From NCBI RefSeq assembly GCF_014654205.1, contig NZ_BNAW01000041.1:1-64000 (forward strand): a stretch of DNA of 64,000 nt, given 5' to 3'. A model generated the notes under the pieces. It was not told the origin of the DNA and did not search any database. It saw only the letters and a list, made by a program, of their open reading frames with translations. The position numbers and the translations under genes were made by a program. The DNA comes from Amycolatopsis bullii (GTDB taxonomy: Bacteria > Actinomycetota > Actinomycetes > Mycobacteriales > Pseudonocardiaceae). Below, one piece after another: positions 61,876 to 64,000 of this stretch (the stretch's first letter is position 1; every line of letters begins with the position of its first letter).

Positions 61876-63303
61876 TCACAGGATCGGCTGCGGCACGTAC
61901 CCCGCAGCTTCGGGGAACCGCGCGAGAACCTCGGCGACGCGCTCGGCCACCTGCGTGACCTGCCGCCCGGCCGTGCCGGTGAACGAAATCCGGTCGGCGA
62001 GGAGTTTGTCCAGCTCACCGCGGTCCAGCGGGATGCGCTCGTCGGCGGCGAACCGGTCGAGCAGGTCGTTTTCCGCGCGGCCTTCGCGCATCTCGAGCGC
62101 GACGGCGACCGCGTGCTCCTTGATGGCTTCGTGGGCCGTCTCACGCCCGACGCCGGCGCGGACCGACGCCATGAGCACCTTCGTCGTGGTGAGGAACGGC
62201 AGATAGCGATCGAGCTCACGCTCGATCACCGCCGGGAAGGCGCCGAACTCGGCGAGCACGGTGAGGAACGTCTCCAGCAGGCCGTCGAGCGCGAAGAAGG
62301 CGTCCGGCAGCGCGACGCGGCGGACGACCGAGTCGGAGACGTCGCCTTCGTTCCACTGGTCGCCGGCCAGCTCGCCGATCATCGAGAGGTAACCGCGCAG
62401 CACGACGGCGAGGCCGTTCACGCGCTCGCAGGAGCGGGTGTTCATCTTGTGCGGCATGGCCGACGAGCCCACCTGGCCGGGCTTGAAGCCCTCGGTGACC
62501 AGCTCGTGGCCCGCCATCAGCCGGATCGTCTTGGCCAGGCTCGACGGCGCCGCGGCGAGCTGGACCACAGTGGACAGCACGTCGAAGTCGAGCGAGCGCG
62601 GGTACACCTGGCCGACGCTGACGAACCGCCGGTTGAAGCCGAGGTGCTGCGTCACGCGGTCCTCGAGCTGGTCCAAAGTGGACTCGTCGCCGAGCAGGTC
62701 GAGCATGTCCTGCGCGGTGCCGACCGGGCCCTTGATGCCGCGCAGCGGGTACCGCTCGATGAGGTTGTCGAGCCGCTCGAAGGCGACCAGCAGCTCGTCG
62801 GCCGCGGTGGCGAACCGCTTGCCGAGGGTGGTGGCCTGCGCGGCGACGTTGTGCGAGCGCCCGGCCATCACGGTGTCGGCGTGCTCGACGGCGAGGGCGG
62901 CCAGCCGGGCCAGCACCGCGGCGACGCGGGTTCGCACCAGCTCGAGGGAACGGAGCAGCTGGAGCTGCTCGACGTTCTCGGTGAGGTCACGCGAGGTCAT
63001 GCCCTTGTGGATGTGCTCGTGGCCGGCGAGGTCGCTGAACTCCTCGATCCGCGCCTTGACGTCGTGCCGGGTGACGCGCTCGCGGGCGGCGATCGAATCC
63101 AGCCGCACGTCCTCGAGCACGCGCTCATAAGCCTCGATCACCCCGTCGGGCACCTCGACGCCGAGGTCCTTCTGCGCCTTGAGGACGGCGAGCCAGAGCT
63201 GCCGTTCCAGGACGACCTTCTGCTCCGGGGACCAGAGCGAGACCAGCTCCGCCGAGGCGTAGCGGGCGGCGAGCACGTTCGGAATGCGGGGCTTGTCCGT
63301 CAC
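61876..63303 (-). CDS. purB: Adenylosuccinate lyase PurB
   Basis: Cleaves SAICAR and adenylosuccinate in purine synthesis. The 475-residue fumarase-superfamily protein has TSRDLTENVEQLQLL, AGRSHNVAAQATTLGKR and the signature GSSAMPHKMNTRSCERV. GTG 63303 is supported by TATCGT (63315-63310 on the minus strand) 6 bases before it, predicting a leaderless mRNA. Length is normal. Confidence 0.96.
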   Translation of the reverse strand: MTDKPRIPNVLAARYASAELVSLWSPEQKVVLERQLWLAVLKAQKDLGVEVPDGVIEAYERVLEDVRLDSIAARERVTRHDVKARIEEFSDLAGHEHIHKGMTSRDLTENVEQLQLLRSLELVRTRVAAVLARLAALAVEHADTVMAGRSHNVAAQATTLGKRFATAADELLVAFERLDNLIERYPLRGIKGPVGTAQDMLDLLGDESTLDQLEDRVTQHLGFNRRFVSVGQVYPRSLDFDVLSTVVQLAAAPSSLAKTIRLMAGHELVTEGFKPGQVGSSAMPHKMNTRSCERVNGLAVVLRGYLSMIGELAGDQWNEGDVSDSVVRRVALPDAFFALDGLLETFLTVLAEFGAFPAVIERELDRYLPFLTTTKVLMASVRAGVGRETAHEAIKEHAVAVALEMREGRAENDLLDRFAADERIPLDRGELDKLLADRISFTGTAGRQVTQVAERVAEVLARFPEAAGYVPQPIL

Positions 63304-63309
63304 GCCCTC

Positions 63310-63315
63310 ACGATA
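63310..63315 (-). promoter_or_regulatory. -10 element (TATCGT) of leaderless purB promoter
   Basis: On the minus strand TATCGT lies 6 bases before the purB GTG start. Confidence 0.5.
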
Positions 63316-63349
63316 CCTGCGCAGGTCAGCGCGCTGACGGCCCGGGGTT

Positions 63350-64000
63350 TCACCACTCGGCGAAGCTCCCGTCGTCGTGGCGCCAGATCGGTGAGCGCCA
63401 GGCGTGCCCGGCCTCGTCCGCCCGGCGCACGGCTTCTTCGTCGACCTCGATGCCGAGTCCGGGGCCGAGCGGGCGGGCCGCGTAGCCGTCCTGGAAGGCG
63501 AAGACCGACGGATCCGTGAGGTACACGTGCTCGCGTCCCTCGTGGTAGTGCATGCCCACACTTTGTTCCTGGATCAGGAAGTTCGGGGTCGCGAAGGCGA
63601 CCTGCAGCGACGCCGCCAGCGAAATCGGGCCCAGCGGGCAGTGCGGCGCCAGCGAAGCGCCGTACACCTCGGCCAGCGCCCCGATCCGCCGCAACTCCGA
63701 GATGCCGCCGGCGTGCGACGGGTCGGGCTGCACCACCGCGACCCCGGCGTCGAGCACCGGCTTGAACTCCCAGCGCGAGTAGAGCCGCTCGCCGAGCGCG
63801 ATCGGCACCGTGGAGGCTTCGACGACCGCGCGCAGCGCGTCGCCCTGGATCTCCGGCAGCACCGGCTCCTCGACGAACATCGGCTGGACGTCCTCCAGCA
63901 GCCGCACCAGCCGGCGCGCCATCGCGGGCGAGACGCGGCCGTGGAAGTCGATGGCGAGGTCGCGGTGCGGGCCGAGCGCCTCCCGCGCTTCCCAGGCGCG
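63350..64000 (-). CDS. dgoD: Galactonate-dehydratase-like enolase superfamily protein (truncated by window edge)
   Basis: The C-terminal two thirds of a mandelate-racemase-like dehydratase; the frame is open to base 64000, so the start lies beyond the window. It has the metal/acid-base region AIDFHGRVSPAMARRL, the second metal ligand in FVEEPVLPEIQ, ALGERLYSRWEFKPVL, VVQPDPSHAGG and the His-containing LAPHCPLGPISLA, a pattern closest to D-galactonate dehydratases. It acts on sugar acids. Exact substrate is an inference. Confidence 0.8.
   Translation of the reverse strand, partial: RAWEAREALGPHRDLAIDFHGRVSPAMARRLVRLLEDVQPMFVEEPVLPEIQGDALRAVVEASTVPIALGERLYSRWEFKPVLDAGVAVVQPDPSHAGGISELRRIGALAEVYGASLAPHCPLGPISLAASLQVAFATPNFLIQEQSVGMHYHEGREHVYLTDPSVFAFQDGYAARPLGPGLGIEVDEEAVRRADEAGHAWRSPIWRHDDGSFAEW

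Overview
This 64-kb window is chromosomal DNA of a high-G+C actinobacterium, most likely a Pseudonocardiaceae (Amycolatopsis-like) species. The evidence is the roughly 70% G+C with strong third-position bias, mycothiol synthesis (mshD), the actinobacterial nitrogen regulator glnR, the DUF397/DUF5753/DUF574 gene families, frequent GTG starts and many leaderless transcripts. The backbone gene order (phoU, pst, mshD, glnR, lmeA, thioredoxin, sulfurtransferase plus sseC, nitrobindin, pabC, ygfZ, DUF3073, purM, purF, purL, purQ/S, purC, purB) matches, as I recall it, the Mycobacterium tuberculosis Rv0821c to Rv0777 segment in reverse, with lineage-specific genes inserted between the blocks. I see no rRNA, tRNA, CRISPR array, prophage or insertion sequence.

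Layout. 1-6.8 kb: a 5'-truncated LCP cell-wall ligase, then phosphate uptake: phoU (+) facing pstSCAB (-) across a perfect palindromic terminator, with a PHO-box-like 11-bp direct repeat upstream of both phoU and pstS. 6.8-12 kb: mshD, glnR, lmeA, a thioredoxin-like protein, and a sulfur operon headed by a 32-residue Cys-containing leader peptide. 12-20.7 kb: nitrobindin, 5-oxoprolinase subunits pxpBC, a ParB-like protein, pabC/ygfZ from a 31-bp divergent promoter, an RsiG-like c-di-GMP-binding protein translationally coupled to an asparaginase, DUF3073 and a 3-hydroxyacyl-CoA dehydrogenase. 20.7-25.3 kb: an ECF vitamin-type transporter (S, fused A-A', T and a secreted membrane-anchored partner). 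25.4-36.4 kb: oxidoreductase, acetyltransferase, arfB-purM-purF, a WhiJ-like DUF5753/DUF397 system divergent from a DUF574 methyltransferase, and two tandem GH25 lysozymes. 36.5-46.5 kb: a membrane protein, a pentapeptide protein, purL, a heterodimeric ABC exporter with complementary degenerate ATPase subunits, a flavin-oxidase-like gene and purSQ. 46.6-57.8 kb: GMC oxidoreductase, aldehyde dehydrogenase, MFS exporter with divergent regulator, a lower-G+C membrane gene, a metallo-beta-lactamase-fold protein, a deacetylase-like gene, an FMN reductase overlapping purC, an SAM hydrolase and a MOSC protein. 57.8-64 kb: a polar amino-acid ABC operon with three tandem paralogous binding proteins, purB and a truncated galactonate-dehydratase-like gene.

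The most unusual signal is a dispersed intergenic repeat. Single copies lie at three convergent gene junctions (18.4, 45.5 and 48.3 kb), and a three-unit tandem array with a ~127-bp period lies at 41.03-41.37 kb. Each copy carries a DnaA-box-like TTGTCCACA sequence followed by TGTCGGTG-N8-TAnnnT, which matches the RecA-independent (PafBC) DNA-damage promoter consensus known from mycobacteria. A separate cluster of DnaA-box-like sequences lies at 26.4 kb. Functions beyond family level are inferences from sequence.
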